Below are positions 23,851 through 36,749 of a stretch of 64,000 nt of DNA, piece by piece. The notes beneath the pieces are model-generated. The model was not told the origin of the DNA and searched no databases. It worked only from the letters and a program-made list of their open reading frames with translations. The translations under genes and the position numbers were made by a program. Position 1 is the stretch's first letter. Each line of letters starts with the position of its first letter. Source of the stretch: Nageia nagi (lineage: Eukaryota; Pinophyta). Where the stretch lies: positions 53,072,001 through 53,136,000 of the forward strand of contig JBITNC010000001.1 in assembly GCA_050084985.1 (NCBI GenBank), given 5' to 3'.

Positions 23851-25080
23851 TATAATGATCCAAAATGCAATTCAACCACACAATCAACAAATTCAATCGT
23901 AGACACCTTGATGTTAGGCCTTAAGCATCAAACACAAGCATCCAAACCCTTAATTTGGCAACGTTAGGATTAGGGCATCCACTTGAAGTATTATTAATGC
24001 AAATACACCAACGTCTACACTAGGCAAACCAATAACAATAAGCCACAACACACAATGCCAACGTTTGGCTTTCACATGCAAGATTAATCATTCACACCTC
24101 AACGTTGCATTCATGAGCACAATAGCAATATAATTTGAGATCCAGAAGCCCAATAATGGTATATATGATATTAACGAAGCAACAATACAATACCAAGCCC
24201 AAGAGGGCTGATGTTGGACTCCAAGGAGCCAACTAGGGCACAATACAAATATCCTCTCTCATCGGAATGATGATCGAACCATGAGATAGTATGCTCCCTC
24301 AGAATAAGAATCCTCCCCACCAAAAGGGCCCTCCTCAGATCTTGGAAACCATCGAAGGTAGAAGCAATACCTCGGAATACCATCGGATGAGCAAAGGTGC
24401 TACACCATTGCCGTAGACAGATAGGATCCCTCAGGTTGAATTCCCTCTAAACGCTACGCCTAGGAAAGGTTGCTTAGCACTGTAAGACTTGATGTCCATT
24501 GGACAATGAAGTAGTAATAATAATTAGTATCTCCAGTAATGAGGCTCTAGTGTCTATTTATACATTTGTTCTGTCCGGATCTCACCTAGGAGTCATCACG
24601 TGGCTCCTCTAATCTAATGTTGGCCTCTTGGGCATCCGAGATGTCCAATGTTAGTGTTTAAGGGATAAACATGTCAACGTGGAGGCTCGAGGTGCATTAA
24701 GTGGCAACGTGTGATCATGGGAGTGCCACACATGCCCATGTGGGTCAAGGGGCAAACGTGGGGTTTAGGTGTCTTGCTAATCCAACGTGGGGGTATTAGA
24801 GCCTCCCCAAGCCTGGCGCTAGCATATAAGTGGCCTTCCATCACTACAATGTACAAAAGTCCTTGGGATTCACACAATCATGTCTCAGGATCTCCACGTA
24901 TGATAAACACACCTATTCTAACCTTAGGAGGGAGATGTCCCACTTGCGGTTCATAGTGGGGTCCATTGACCCAATAAGTCTCCTATCCTAAGCTACAATA
25001 ATGAGATGTAAATACATAAATAAAGTATGTTACAAAGATGAACCTTTCGATCCCACTAACTGAACAAAAGAGGTGTCACA
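23851..25080 (-). repeat. 3' LTR of the intron 1 chromovirus
   Basis: It runs from TATAATGATCC to GGTGTCACA on the plus strand. Its coding-strand TATA box is the complement of CTATTTATACA at about 24556. It matches the LTR at 28427 for about 1.2 kb. The short open frames inside it are fortuitous. Confidence 0.8.
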
Positions 25081-27795
25081 AAGCCTCCCCTCTCGAATTG
25101 CTTGTCCTCAAGCAATTTTAATGCTAGGTGTTTAAGTATTTCAGCTCCTTCCCATGTAGAATCCTCATCAGGAAAATCCTTCCATTTAATCAGGTACTCC
25201 TGAATCTGTTTGAATCTCAATTTCTTGACTTTGGTCTCAAGCACTCTATTTGGAATCGAGATTAGTCGCCCCTCATCATCAAGTGGGGGTAAGACAATGG
25301 AGGAGACATACTGTTGTCCCACGGCCTTCTTCAGGTGTGAGACCTGGAAGGTATTGTGAATCTTGCTCTTCGAAGGCAGCTCCAATTCATAAGCAATCTC
25401 CCCTGCCTTGCATAGGATCTTGTATGGGATGAAAAATCTAGGCTGTAGCTTCTCCACCTTCCATTTCTTGAGAGATGATTGTCGGAATGATTGCAATCGT
25501 AAATATACCATGTCTCCCACTTCGAAGCTCCTCTCCGTTTGGTTAGGATCATAGTACTTCTTTTGTTGGTTTTGAGCCATTTGCAGGTTCTCTCTCAATA
25601 CCCTCATGATGTCTTGATACTCTTGCAAAAAATCGTTAGCCTTGGGAGCCCTACGTTCGTCAAAAATCAAGTCTGTAAAGTTAGGAGGATCATAACCATA
25701 CAAAGCACTGAAAGGACATATCTTGATGGACGTGTGATAAGTAGAATTGTAACAATACTCCCCAACGTGGAGCCACTTGACCCATGACTGCTATTGTCTC
25801 GTCACATAGTGCCTCAGATACACCTCCACCCATTTGTTGATGATTTTTGTCCATCCATTTGTTTGTGGGTGGTAACTGGTGTTGGGGGTGAGATCAGTCC
25901 CACTCAACTGGAATAGTTCCTGCCAAAACAAACTCATGACCTTGCTGTCTCGATCACTCACAATCCTCCTAGGCAACCCATGCAATTTGAAGATCTCTCT
26001 GAAGAACAAGTTAGCCACTTGTTCAGCCATGTAAGTAGCAGTGATGGCAAAGAAATGGGCAAATTTGGTGAGTCTATCCACTACCACAAAGATGCTATCT
26101 TTGCCTTGGGCTTAGGGAGGCTGGTGATGAAATCCATGGACGTGCTTCAAGACATCTTGCTTCATTCCTTTCCAAGTAAGTCTCTGTCTCACGGCTTGGT
26201 AGGTCTTTGCGATGCTTGGATGTCCTGCAAGACGAGTATTGTGTAGTGCCTGTAATACCTTCTTCCTAACCTTGGAGTTCGGGATTAAGAAGATCTTGTT
26301 CCTCTTCAAAATCAACCCATCCTTGACCACATATGTCCTGTTCTTCACTACTCGCTAAGGATGCCAGAGGCAAACTCATCTTGCGTGTATTCAAGCATAA
26401 CTGTCTTCTTCCAATCTGTTGTGATAGAAGAGCGGGAGTAGAAAGAGGGTTTTCTAGACAAAGTATTTGCTGTGGTGTTCTTCTTCCCTCTGATGTACTG
26501 GATCTCAAAGTCAAATAATTGTAGTTTACTCACCCATCTCTACTGCTTCTCACTAAGATCTGTCTGGCTGAGAAGTACTTCAAACTGTTGTGATCACTCT
26601 AGATGATAAAAGGCTCACAAACCAAGTACTGCTTGAACCTCTCCAACACATGCATGATTTCCAACATCTCCTTATCATACACACTGAAATTCTGCTCTGC
26701 ACTAGGACAACTTCCTCCTTTCAAATGCAATCAGTTACCCCTTTTGCATCAACACTGCTCCAACGCCTAGTTTGGAGGCATCACACTCCAAGGTGAAGGG
26801 AACTGAGAATTTTGGTATAGCTAGGCAAGGATAGGTGCACATGACCCTCTTAAGCATCTTGAAGGCTTCTTGACCCTCATCATTCCAAATGAATGCATCC
26901 TTCTTGGTTAGTTGCGTGAGGGGGGCAACTAAGTGGGAGAAGCCACATATGAATCTCCAGTAGTAGTTACATAGCCCCAAGAACGCTCTTAGTTGTGTGA
27001 GGGACGTGGGAGTTGGCCATTCTTGGATGGCTACAATCTTTTGCTTGTCCACCCTGACTCCCTCATGACTGATTATGTTCTCTAGGTACAAGATCTCGGT
27101 CATGCCAAACTCACATTTTGACTGTTTGGGGTAAAAATTCTGCTTCTTTAGTATCCTCAAAACTGGTCTAGGTGACAAAGGTGTTCTTCCCATGTTTTGT
27201 TGTAGACCAATATATCATCGAATAAGATCAATATGAACCTTCGTAACTACTCTTTGAAGACCTGGTTCATGGCTGAGTGGCACGTAGCTGGTGCATTGGT
27301 TAATTTGAACAGCATCACCAGGAATTTGAAATGACCGTAATGGCACCGGAAAGCTGTCTTATGGACGTCCTCCTCCTTCATCTGATCTGGTGATATCCGA
27401 ATCTCAAATCAATTTTGGAGAAGTACTTGGCCCCATGCAACTCATCAATGAGATCGTCCACTCTAGGGATAGGATTACTGTTCTTGATGGTCTTCTTATT
27501 GAGTAATCGGTAATCAATGCACATCCTCATAGTCCCATCCTTGTTCTTGACCAACACCATTGAAGAAGCAAATGGATTGGAATGGCCGAATGAATCCCAT
27601 ATCTAGCAACTCCTTGATAGTTTTCTCTATCTCATCCTTGTACACCTTCAAATGCTTGTAAGGGGTGATCATAACTGGCTTAGTTCCTGATTCTAATTCC
27701 ACCGTGTGCTCAAACCCTCTAGATGGTGACAAACCCTTGGGTACGTCACCAAAGATGTCTGAATACTGATCCAAAATACGTTGGATCTCAGGCAT
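25056..27795 (-). pseudogene. Decayed chromovirus pol (RT, RNase H, integrase, chromodomain)
   Basis: Reading the minus strand: RT with [16 protein letters not shown] and [15 protein letters not shown] (27560-27378); RT/RNase H border with GLCNYYWRF and ECDASKLGVGAVLMQKG (27193-26735); RNase H end with FDFEIQYIRGKKNT (26533-26450); integrase zinc region with RLAGHPSIAKTY (about 26240); integrase core with VVDRLTKFAHF and SDRDSKVMSLFW (26087-25791); then the C-terminal domain and chromodomain with EYLIKWKDFPDEDSTWEG (25703-25056). The integrase catalytic Glu is Lys (the TNGWTK stretch). Frameshifts and stops break it into six or more pieces, so it is inactive. Confidence 0.9.
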
Positions 27796-28074
27796 TTACT
27801 CCTTGGCCTCCCTAGAATGCAACGTGGGTCTCCCTTGGCCATGGTGAAGATTCAGCCCCATTCCACATCTCCCTTCCAAACTATGGCGTTCATCTTTTGG
27901 CTGATATCATCTGTGTAACAGCCTCTAGTTTGCTACTGGTAGCTACGAATTGAAGTGTTAATTTCCTTTTTGCCTTCTTTCGATCCAAGGGGATATCCAC
28001 CTCTCTGACTCCCTCTAATCCAGACATTGGGGTCGTAGTTTGCTTTACCCCTCCAATGTTGGATTTCTACCATG

Positions 28075-28293
28075 CTACCACTCCATAACCCAATAGATTC
28101 TGATATAACTGAAAAGTGACATCTCTCTGAACTCTTTGGTAGTTCCTCGGTAGATATAAAGCAGGATTTCGATCTTTGGTGGCATCTTATACGGAGGCAC
28201 AGATCTGGGCTTCCATGTTTGTCCCTTCTTCTTGCTCATCTTCTCAGCATGCCTTTCCTCTAAGAACCATACAAGCCTCACCCTTTCTTCCAA
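28075..28293 (-). pseudogene. Unrecognised 72-codon frame in the gag position
   Basis: It lies between primer site and pol of the intron 1 chromovirus. It reads MEERVRLVWFLEERHAEK with several basic clusters and two prolines-rich turns (SVPPYKMPPK). It does not look like a chromovirus gag or zinc knuckle. The frame is open upstream to about 28400 with one stop. It could be a diverged capsid remnant or captured sequence; I cannot decide. Confidence 0.3.
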
Positions 28294-28426
28294 AGGGACC
28301 TTGTTATTCTTGAATTTCTGAAGAAGCTAGCGGAAGACCACTTGTCCGTATTCGAAGTTCCTTACTTTGGCTGTAGAACTGGCTTCCATCCCCTCAAGTG
28401 GTAAGATCTTTAGCTATGATATCACT

Positions 28427-30135
28427 TATAATGATCCAAAATGCAATTCAACCATACAATTAGCAAATTCAATCACAAACACCTTGACATCAGGCTTGAA
28501 GCATCAAACACAAGCATCCAAACCCTTAATTTGGCAATGTTAGGGTTAGGGCATGCACTTGAAGTATTATTAATGCAAATATACCAACATCTACACTAGG
28601 TAAACCATAACAATAAGCCACAACACACAATGCCAACGTATGGCTTTCATATGCAAGATTAATCATTTACACCTCAATGTTGCATTCATGAGCCCAATAA
28701 CAATATAATATGAGATCCAAAAGCCCAATAATGGTATATATGATATTAACAAAGCAACAATACAATACTAAGCCCAAGAGGGTTGACATCGTCCTCCAAG
28801 GAGTCAACTAGGGCACAATACAGATATCCTCTCTGTTGGGATTTAGCATTCTATTTTATGTGAAGCAAATTAATTAACAACAGAAATAAATTATGTAGAC
28901 AAAAGAAGAACAGAGAATTTAACGAGGTTCACTCAACATCTTGGAGCTACATCCTTGGAGAAGCACAACACAGTAATTCTATTGTTCTAACAATTACAAA
29001 TACATGAAGGAAGAACCAAACAACAATCTTGCTGCAACACCCTCTCTCCATCTTCCAGCAGGTTTCTTAAACATGGATTTCTTCTTCACCCACAACATAA
29101 TCACTCCACCATGATTACAAGCAATTCCTCTTATCTTCTCTATGGAGGAATACATTACAAGGATGCCTCCATAGACATCCTTCCGTAATGCCATCACAGG
29201 CATTACCACACACTATCACCATGTGCAATGCCCAAACCTTGAGCATACTTGATCCTCTCAAGATCTAATCCAAGATCCACCATCATATGCTCCCATGCCC
29301 AACTTAGGGCATACACACTAGTCCAAGATCCTTCCAGGATTATTCAAAGATTATTCTAGGATACTCCATCATGCTCTTCCATGCCTAGCCCAGGGCAAAA
29401 ACATTGATCCAAAGGATACTTGATGCATATTACACTACCATATTTATAGGATAAATCCATACAAAAACCACATAGTAGTATTACAATACAATGAGCATAA
29501 AACCATGGGCTAAGACCACCCATTACATTTTGTCCAACTATATCCCCTGGAAAACGTATTTGCAGTCCCTATACAAACAGCCAACTTGTAGAAGCTATAA
29601 CTTTTGACTCAGAGCTCTATTTTATGCGGTCTTTAGACAGTTGGAAAGGTATGAATGTGTAGAAACTACATGTCAAATTTTGTCTCATTTGGAGCAGTAT
29701 AGGACCTTCGTTTGTCATTTGCACCAAAATGTAGTTGTACATAATATTTCCTTTACAAAGGATGAAACATACCCAACAGTTTCTCACTGGACTGATGATC
29801 AAACCATGGGACAATATACTCTCTCAAAATAAGAATCTTCCCCACCGAAGGGGCCCTTCTCAGATCCTGGAAACCATCGAAGGTAGAATCAATACCTCGG
29901 AATACCACCAGATGGGCAAAGGTGCTACACCAATCCCGTAGACAGACATGATCCCTCATCCTGAATGCCCTCTAGACGTTGCGCCTAGGAAAGGTTGCTT
30001 AGCATCGCTAAGACTTGATGTCCACTAGATGATGAAGTAGTAATCATAATCGGTATCTCTAGTAATGAGGCTTCAGTGTCTATTTATACATTTTCTTTGT
30101 CCGGATCTCACCTAGAAGTCATCACCTGGCTCCTC
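28427..30135 (-). repeat. 5' LTR of the intron 1 chromovirus, interrupted
   Basis: 28427-28833 and 29784 to about 30135 match the left LTR (23851 on). Similarity stops near GGCTCCTCTAGTTGACC, so the outer part of the LTR is lost. The interruption is the solo LTR at 28834-29778. Confidence 0.8.
28834..29778 (-). mobile_element. Solo copia-type LTR nested in an LTR
   Basis: A 945-bp insertion absent from the sister LTR starts TGTTGGG and ends CCCAACA, a perfect 7-bp terminal inverted pair with TG...CA ends. The left flank is CTCTC and the right flank TTCTC two bases after the end, so the target duplication is imperfect or the right boundary is off by two. The segment AACGAGGTTCACTCAAC is typical of plant copia LTRs read in reverse. 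Confidence 0.75.
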
Positions 30136-31233
30136 TAGTTGACCTCCTTGATCCATTGTATTACAAAGAGACTTGGTTCGCCTGGTTCGTTTAGACGTGA
30201 CTTAAGATTTTCAAACTTAGTCATTTTTTGAAGGATTTTGACCTTTGTTTTAACATGGCTAAGATCGGGTGAATGATAACACTTAGGCTGGGGATGATAG
30301 GCATGATACCCAAATAGGTGGAGCTTGCAAACACTCAAGATAAGGACATGATGCTGTACAGACCTTAGTTGCAGTGGGTCCCCAAAATCACAAGATTTTG
30401 GGGTGTGTTGTGTGAGTCACAACACAGCCTACAAGTACGACTATTAATATAAAGACCTATGGTGAAGTTGTAAGATTGTTGATGCATAGACCTACCATTG
30501 CAATTATTAATAAATAGGGCAACAGTAATCCTGGGGGCATAATCATTGAAGAAAATTGTAAATGCCAATGTATAGGTGTATGAGTCTAGGGCAAATCCTA
30601 TTGTCACATGAATCCTATTATTTATGTATACACGAGCAATATAATAACAACTATTACTATTTAAGTATAGGATGAAATATAGGCAATGCAATCCTTTTGA
30701 TAGCTTTCAAGCTTTGATATTGTTTATATGTGAATGATCATGGCTGTGAATGATAAGCTGATTGGAGGCCCCAATTAGTAATTCACTGTATTACAAAGAG
30801 ATTTGCTTAGAACGTTATGGGACACATCTGTACAAATGTGGCTTGATGAGGGTAATCTGTTTAGTGTCCATGTATCTTTACTGTTGAACATCTAATCATT
30901 CTTCAATCTTTGTAAGATGTTTTTGTACAGTTGAGAAGGTAGTCCATAGTAGGGGGCTTACGTTATGAATGGTTATAGCTTTTCATCAGGAACTTTCTCT
31001 TGTTTACTAGTAGGAATATCTTTTGATATTAATCTCAATGTAGGTGGCTCCTGCAATAACTTAATTGCAACATTACCTATGTGGTGGAATATCCCATTTT
31101 ACATAATGACATCTACATAAGTAATAGTTTCTTTGATGTAGTCTCACGAAACACTTAAATATGTGACTAGGAAAGTTATTCTTCTTTTTATATTTTCTTA
31201 TTTGCATTCTAAACTGTTATGAATGTTTTCCAG
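30136..31233. other. Intron 1 tail, no recognised element
   Basis: Two copies of TGTATTACAAAGAGA (about 30160 and 30788) lie about 630 bp apart and may mark a diverged duplication. Otherwise nothing is identified up to the acceptor. Confidence 0.4.
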
Positions 31234-31292
31234 TTGAGCTTCCCAATGGGTTTTCAACTGTATCGATGAATCTAACGACAGATTGGCTATCT
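31234..31292 (+). CDS. Exon 2 of TMEM8/PGAP6-like gene
   Basis: A 59-nt exon between TTTTCCAG and GTGAGT. With the single base from exon 1 it reads V then ELPNGFSTVSMNLTTDWLS, open and in phase, ending in phase 0. N73-L-T is an N-glycosylation sequon. The LP-x-x-FS-x-x-S pattern after RYIRV is what I recall for the lumenal N-terminal domain of DUF3522-type plant proteins. Its identification rests on exact frame agreement with exons 1 and 3, since 59 nt alone would be weak. Confidence 0.78.
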
Positions 31293-32187
31293 GTGAGTAC
31301 TCCTGATATATTTGTTCAATTTCTATATGTTTAAAAGTTATTTATGTTTTTAAATTCAGTTAAACATAGCAAATGTAATATTCTTTTCAAATCTAACATC
31401 TCAATACACAAAGTTATATTATTGTTATTACTTCACTAGATTGATTATGAAAAATGCACATTGTTTTTTTGTTTATGTTAGGTTTTTGTTTGACATATAA
31501 AAAGAGATAGTGTATATTATTTTCTACCTTGTAGGAACATGTAACATAATTAGTTGTACAAAGAATGAGCAAAAGAAAGAAATTTTAGGGCCCAAAAAAG
31601 CATACAAAATGCTGTAGGAACCCATAAGGGGATCCAAAAAAAAAAGGAACTAAATCTGAAGAAATAAAGAAAGAATTTTATTTATGTTTATGAGTGACCA
31701 ATTAGATAAACAGGACTCAAAATTAGGTGCATGAGTACAATAGACTGAATTAATCCAAAGGGTCCCAAAGCCAAAATAAGTCTAAAGCAAAATGATATTT
31801 CAACTTCATATCAAATGAAATGCAGTATCTATAGTATAAAACAATATAGAAGAGCAGAATATGTTCAAACATGTTGACACAAACTCATTCATTCAGTTTT
31901 AAACATTTTCACTTCTCACTTACCTAATCTTCTTTTTTAAGTAGCCAACAAAATTGATTGAACATTTTTTGTAGGGTAAAGAAATTGATGCTTAAAAATT
32001 AAGTCTAACATCTCATGACTGGTATAGAGATATAATATAATATATGCAACCAATAAGGTATATATTATATATCTAAAGAATGATAATAATATGAGTGTTG
32101 TGAATAAGTTTTAGGGCTAATAATATATTTATGCACAAAAAGGTATCTTGCAAAGGGACATATGTCTTTTCATTATTAGATAATAAT

Positions 32188-32987
32188 CAAGGGTCCACGG
32201 GAACAAGTTCCCTCCTTTGGAAGAGGCATTCCCGACATTCCCCTACTTTGGGAATGACCTTGGAAATGTCTCTCTGCCATTCCGTTTTTGGGAATGGTTG
32301 GGAGATGTTCCTAGGGTAGAAAAGTCGTTCCCTCCCAGTGCCCCCATTATGAATGCCTAGTCGTTCCTAGGAATGGCCAAAGAACGACTAGCCATTCCAG
32401 GGGCATACCATCATGCACCATTCACCATGCACTGCCATACTGCCACATCCATGCACCACCATGCAAAAGAACATTAAAGATTTGAATATTAACTTCACCT
32501 CCTAACAAAGTGACACTATATATGCATGCAAAAACAAACACTTCATTTTATACTGACTTTTGGCATTTTGATTTGACATATTTATGTCAAAGTCTAGTCT
32601 ATGTATTTACTTAGTACTATTTAACTTTACAATTTTTATTACTATGATTTCAAACTTCAATATTTCTGATTTGAGATTTCACATCTATCATTATTTACTA
32701 GACCCGTAATGACATTATGTGATGAGTATGTTTATAGTCTTGTGATTATTGATTATGGCTCATTTTGATATTTGATTCGTACGTTTTCTAATTTCTGTTC
32801 CAAGTTTTGTATACATGATTGAATTGATAATAATAATGAATTAAAAACAATGAAATTTCAAAAATCTAAAAATTCCAAGACTTTTTTATTAGTATTATAC
32901 TAGTCGTTCCCTAAAAATGACCTCTGTGTTCCCCATTCTTGGAATGCGTTCCCCCACCCCCTGGTTGCAGGACCTTGTGGAACCTTG
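32188..32987. mobile_element. Non-autonomous hAT-type DNA transposon (800 bp)
   Basis: Identical 8-bp direct repeats ATAATAAT (32180-32187 and 32988-32995) flank imperfect terminal inverted repeats: left CAAGGGTCCACGGGAAC, right complement CAAGGTTCCACAAGGTC (12 of 17 match). An 8-bp duplication with such ends is the hAT signature. Inside are several GGAATG/CATTCC words in both orientations and a hairpin TAGTCGTTC...GAACGACTA at about 32358-32391. No transposase frame is present. Confidence 0.82.
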
Positions 32988-33708
32988 ATAATAATAATGG
33001 TTATTAATTAGATCTAGAACAAAATCTAATTGGTGGTGAATTATTGGGTTGTAGCACAAACATGATCATCATAAAGTACTTTAAAAGAATTGGTGCATGA
33101 ACATATGAATCTTTTCATTTTGGGAGTGTGGCGAAGGTTGATTGTGCTTGGATAAATAATGGAAAACATTCCAACATCTCAATTTTTACCAAGGATTGGA
33201 CCCCATTTATTAAAAATAGTACGACATGGATTCCCGCCAAATGGCTTTTGGAATATACACCCCCATTGGATGGAGACTTCTATTTATGTAGTAGTTGCAT
33301 TGTTGTATTGGTGTGACATGTGTTCATAGTTCTACATAGTCGCAAAACATTTTTATGGTGAGTTTTTTGTTTGTGCGTCTTTGCATTTTGAATTTTTCTT
33401 GACAAAGATGTTGGAAAAATGTACTTTTTTTCAAAGAGTTCAATTCTAAACCCTAAATTGGATTTGTGCCATCTTGAAATGTTAGAGAATGAAGGAGACA
33501 TCATCATCATCAATCATCCCAATTCATTTGATATATGATTTGATGATGTTTGTGGAAGGGTGAATAGAGTAGAGTGGATTATTGGGTAATCTTAAGAGGG
33601 CATAGATGACAACATCCCTAGTCTCCCCAACCATTGAAGGGAAATGATATTTTAAAAGATGATAAGAATCTAATGACATGTTTTTTTAGTACAATTACCA
33701 ATATCAAA

Positions 33709-35106
33709 TGTAATATCCCCAAAATAATTTCAAGTGCAAATTATCCAATTAAATATCAACATACACTCTTAAGCATGCCACATCTGAACTAGGGCATCAA
33801 ATACATGCAAAAACAAGCCAGGAATGCCAACGACTCACTTCTGAAGCATAAATGACACTAAACTGCCTAGTGTCATGCACAAGGGTTCATACACTTTACC
33901 AAACCAACTCAAGATTGCCAACAAATCACATATGCAAGCATAAATATGTAAAATAGTTCAACGTTGCACACATAGAATCATACACATCAAATATAGAGAC
34001 AAATACTGAGATCCAAGTATGCCACGGTAGTATTATTGATGAATAAATGAGTACAATACGAATCGGCCCAAAGGGCTCAACGTTGGCCTCCAAGGAGCCA
34101 ATTAGGGCATAAACTGAGTTGAGATAGACTCAAACTATGGTAGAACAACCACCTCCTACTAGTTTTGTGGATGCCTCATCGAAGGGCTCCTAGTCCCTTA
34201 CAGACTATCTCCTGATGAAGAAAATGGGTGTAATTCTAGAATGCCACCAAATGGATTCAAAGATGAAGATTGCTTGTGGACGTCTCAGTATAGGGCAGCC
34301 TCACTCACATGAAAAACACCTCAACCGTCTAAGACAAAGGGCGTCCTATGTCTCCTGTGCTTTCCTTGTGCGCTACGCTCAAGGGTGCTTGACACCACCA
34401 AGACTTTGGTAGCTCCGAAGAGAAGGGTTTCAATATCAAAATCAAGTCTATCTCTGGATTGAGGCTTCTTAGCCTTATGTAGCTCATCAATGGATTTGGA
34501 TCTCACCTCAAAGTCATCACCCAACCCTCCTGTCTCAACTTGGGCTTCCTAGAAGCCCCACAAAGCCCAACGAAGGTGCATAGGGGTCAAACAAGGCCCA
34601 ACGTGGGTATTTGGGCCATCCTCATGCTTGAGGGTTCTCATGCTCAACATGGGTGCTTGGGAGTCATCCATGCCACGTGGGGATCAAAGAAAGCATGTGT
34701 GGGTGTCTTGGGATCATAATGAGCCAACATGGGATCTAGAATGCATGCGTGGGTGTCTAGGAGTCATCATGGGCCAATCTGGGGGTCTAGGAGTCTCCCC
34801 AAGGTTGGGGCATGTGTACAAGTGCTCCCAAATCCAATGTTGGGGCAAATCCATGCTCTAGTGTCATCTAGGTGCTAAAAAGGACTTGGGATTTCCACAA
34901 TCATCTTTAGGATTTCCAAGTGTATTAAATGACAAATAATATATCCAAACTTGGGAGAAAAATGTCCCTCATGGGGCTCACAAGTGGGTACAATGGACCT
35001 TTATAATTCTATCCCAAGGAATTAACAATAATTATGTGAGAAAGTAAATATTTACAAAAAGGGAATCCTTAGGATTTTAAAATTAATTAATTTAGGGAAT
35101 GTTACA
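33709..35106 (-). mobile_element. Solo LTR of a gypsy family (1398 bp)
   Basis: It starts TGTAATATCC and ends GGAATGTTACA, so TGTAA/TTACA form terminal inverted repeats, and it is flanked by TCAAA on both sides (33704-33708 and 35107-35111). Internal words such as CCAAGGAGCCAA and the GGTCAATGG/ATGGACC region resemble the LTRs at 23851, 28427 and 59860, so all belong to one LTR superfamily. The minus orientation is inferred from that likeness. A solo LTR results from recombination between the two LTRs of a full element. Confidence 0.85.
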
Positions 35107-35111
35107 TCAAA

Positions 35112-36149
35112 TTAATAAACAAATTGTATATTTCTCAACAAACTATCTTGGTTTTGTTAGGATCTCCATTCAAACAGATGCTAGAACTTACAAGAAGCAT
35201 CTTTTGGAAGCGCATTATTCTCAATGGATTGTTTTGTTTCCTAGATATTATAGGGCTTACCTATTTCACTCATAGTGGTGAGGCCAATGTTGTGGACTAT
35301 GCTCGGTCTTCACCACCACTGTCATCCCATATATTTCTCACTTTAATGTCTTTGATCATCCTCCTCCTCTTATCGATCACTCTGTAATCTCTCACTATCT
35401 CCACTATTCCTCACTATCTCCACTATTCCTATTAATCCACCATCCACTTCCTCCACCCCCACTCCTTGGGTTATTGTAGAATTTGACTACAACTATTCGA
35501 TAGCCTATATGGATAGTTTGTGTTAGATTTTTCCTAGGCCCTCACCTCTCCCTATCATTGCTGATTGTTCTACCATCTTAGTCCAAGCAATTTGGAGTGT
35601 TGCGATGGACTTTTACCCCTACACTATTCTCCACTCTTCCTATCCATGCCCCTAGGTCATTGTCCCATGAACATATGGTATGACACGGATTGTAAATCTA
35701 TCCCTAGAGACCAGGTCAACATGTGATCAATATTTCACTTGGAACACTCACGTTTCATCCCTTTATACCATCCTTGATCAACCTCCTATTAGGGTTCCCT
35801 CCCTCCTACTTCCCACCACCTGTTATATACTGGACTTATTAGGTTGGCTATTAGAAAAATTTACATGAGAAAAAACAACAAATTTGGACCCGTTATAGGT
35901 GCAATTTATGAGGCATGGTATCTATTCGTTTGTTATACTTCTAACCGATCTCTCCAAGCTACTTGCTTATTTGGGTTTCCTTGACTCTTGGACTCAACAT
36001 GTCATCCACCCCATCCATAAGATGGGAGACTCACATGAACCCAACAATTACATAACCATCATGATTGGACATGTCTTTGATGTGCTTTATACCACATTAG
36101 ATGTGCTTCTTTGTCACAGGTTGGAGAAGGGACACAGGGCCACATGGCA
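35112..36149. other. Possible upstream part of the LINE fragment
   Basis: No domain can be named. CACTATCTCCACTATTCC is repeated in tandem at about 35392-35430. Open frames such as 35899-36165 show no known motif. Confidence 0.35.
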
Positions 36150-36640
36150 AGTAGTTTTTCAATAAGACCAGCCAACCACATATCATATCCTAGTCCTTAG
36201 GACTATTATTGAGGAGGCGCGTTCCAACACTTCGAGAGTCTATTGCTGCTTTGTTGACTTCAAGAAAGCTTTTGACATAATACCTTCGCATGTGCTACTT
36301 TAGAGGCTTCTGTTGGCTAGCATCTCTAGATAGCTTTTGACAATAGTGTCATGGTTGTATGACATAGTGATAGGTCATTTTCTCTATCCATAAGGACTTT
36401 TAGATAGCATTCTCAACACCATAGGAGTGAAACAAGGTTGCCTCCTTTCTCCGACACTCGTTGGGATGTTTATAGGCGAGTTTGATTCATTTATTCGAGG
36501 GAACACACATGATTCATTTACTTGCTCCACCATGTACCTATTTCTATCCTTCTCTTTGCCAATTATGTTGTCCTTCTGGCATCGACCCCTAAGGTGCCTT
36601 GGTGAGGAGATATATTTGAAAAAAAGGAACTGAATTTTTG
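36150..36640 (+). pseudogene. LINE reverse transcriptase fragment
   Basis: The plus strand reads CCFVDFKKAFDIIPSHVLL (about 36243-36300), then GVKQGCLLSPTLVGMFI (36424 on) and, in a shifted frame, FANYVVLLAS at 36555. These are the non-LTR RT blocks V-D-F-x-K-A-F-D, G-x-x-Q-G-C-x-L-S-P and F-A-D-D. The catalytic ADD is here ANY, and stops separate the blocks, so the copy is dead. Confidence 0.85.
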
Positions 36641-36749
36641 CCTCCATAAAATTGAAGAAGCATAATAACTTTTAAAAAAAGTTATCAAATTTTATTTTTG
36701 AGGAATTTATCAAACTTTGGAAGCTCATAAAAATATTCAAAGTTATAAA

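Larger units (their letters stand above)
23851..30135 (-). mobile_element. Decayed Ty3/gypsy chromovirus in intron 1
   Basis: Related LTRs at 23851-25080 and 28427 to about 30135 flank a minus-strand pol remnant (25056-27795). The right LTR is split by a solo LTR (28834-29778) and truncated at its outer end. The degenerate primer site GCTATGATATCA lies at 28413-28424 and the purine-rich tract at 25081-25094. Gag and protease are largely missing: only about 630 bp separate the primer site from the RT part. The C-terminal chromodomain makes it a chromovirus of the same broad lineage as the intact copy at 51336. Confidence 0.85.
21494..31233 (+). other. Intron 1 (9740 bp)
   Basis: Donor AG|GTATGG and acceptor TTTTCCAG|TT, phase 1. 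It holds a LINE RNase H remnant (22617-22925), a copia-LTR-like scrap (23340-23480) and a decayed chromovirus (23851 to about 30135). The stretch 21610-22600 shows only AT-rich sequence and an AT dinucleotide run at about 21950-21970. The stretch 30136-31233 has no recognisable gene. Confidence 0.75.

Noticed and set aside
24674-24956. Short frames 24674-24877 and 24711-24956
   Set aside because: Both lie in an LTR on opposite strands over the same bases, with no motif and no counterpart kept in the sister LTRs.
25056-25787. Several overlapping plus-strand frames around 25250-26250
   Set aside because: They are shadows of the chromovirus integrase and chromodomain on the minus strand, which show clear domain motifs.
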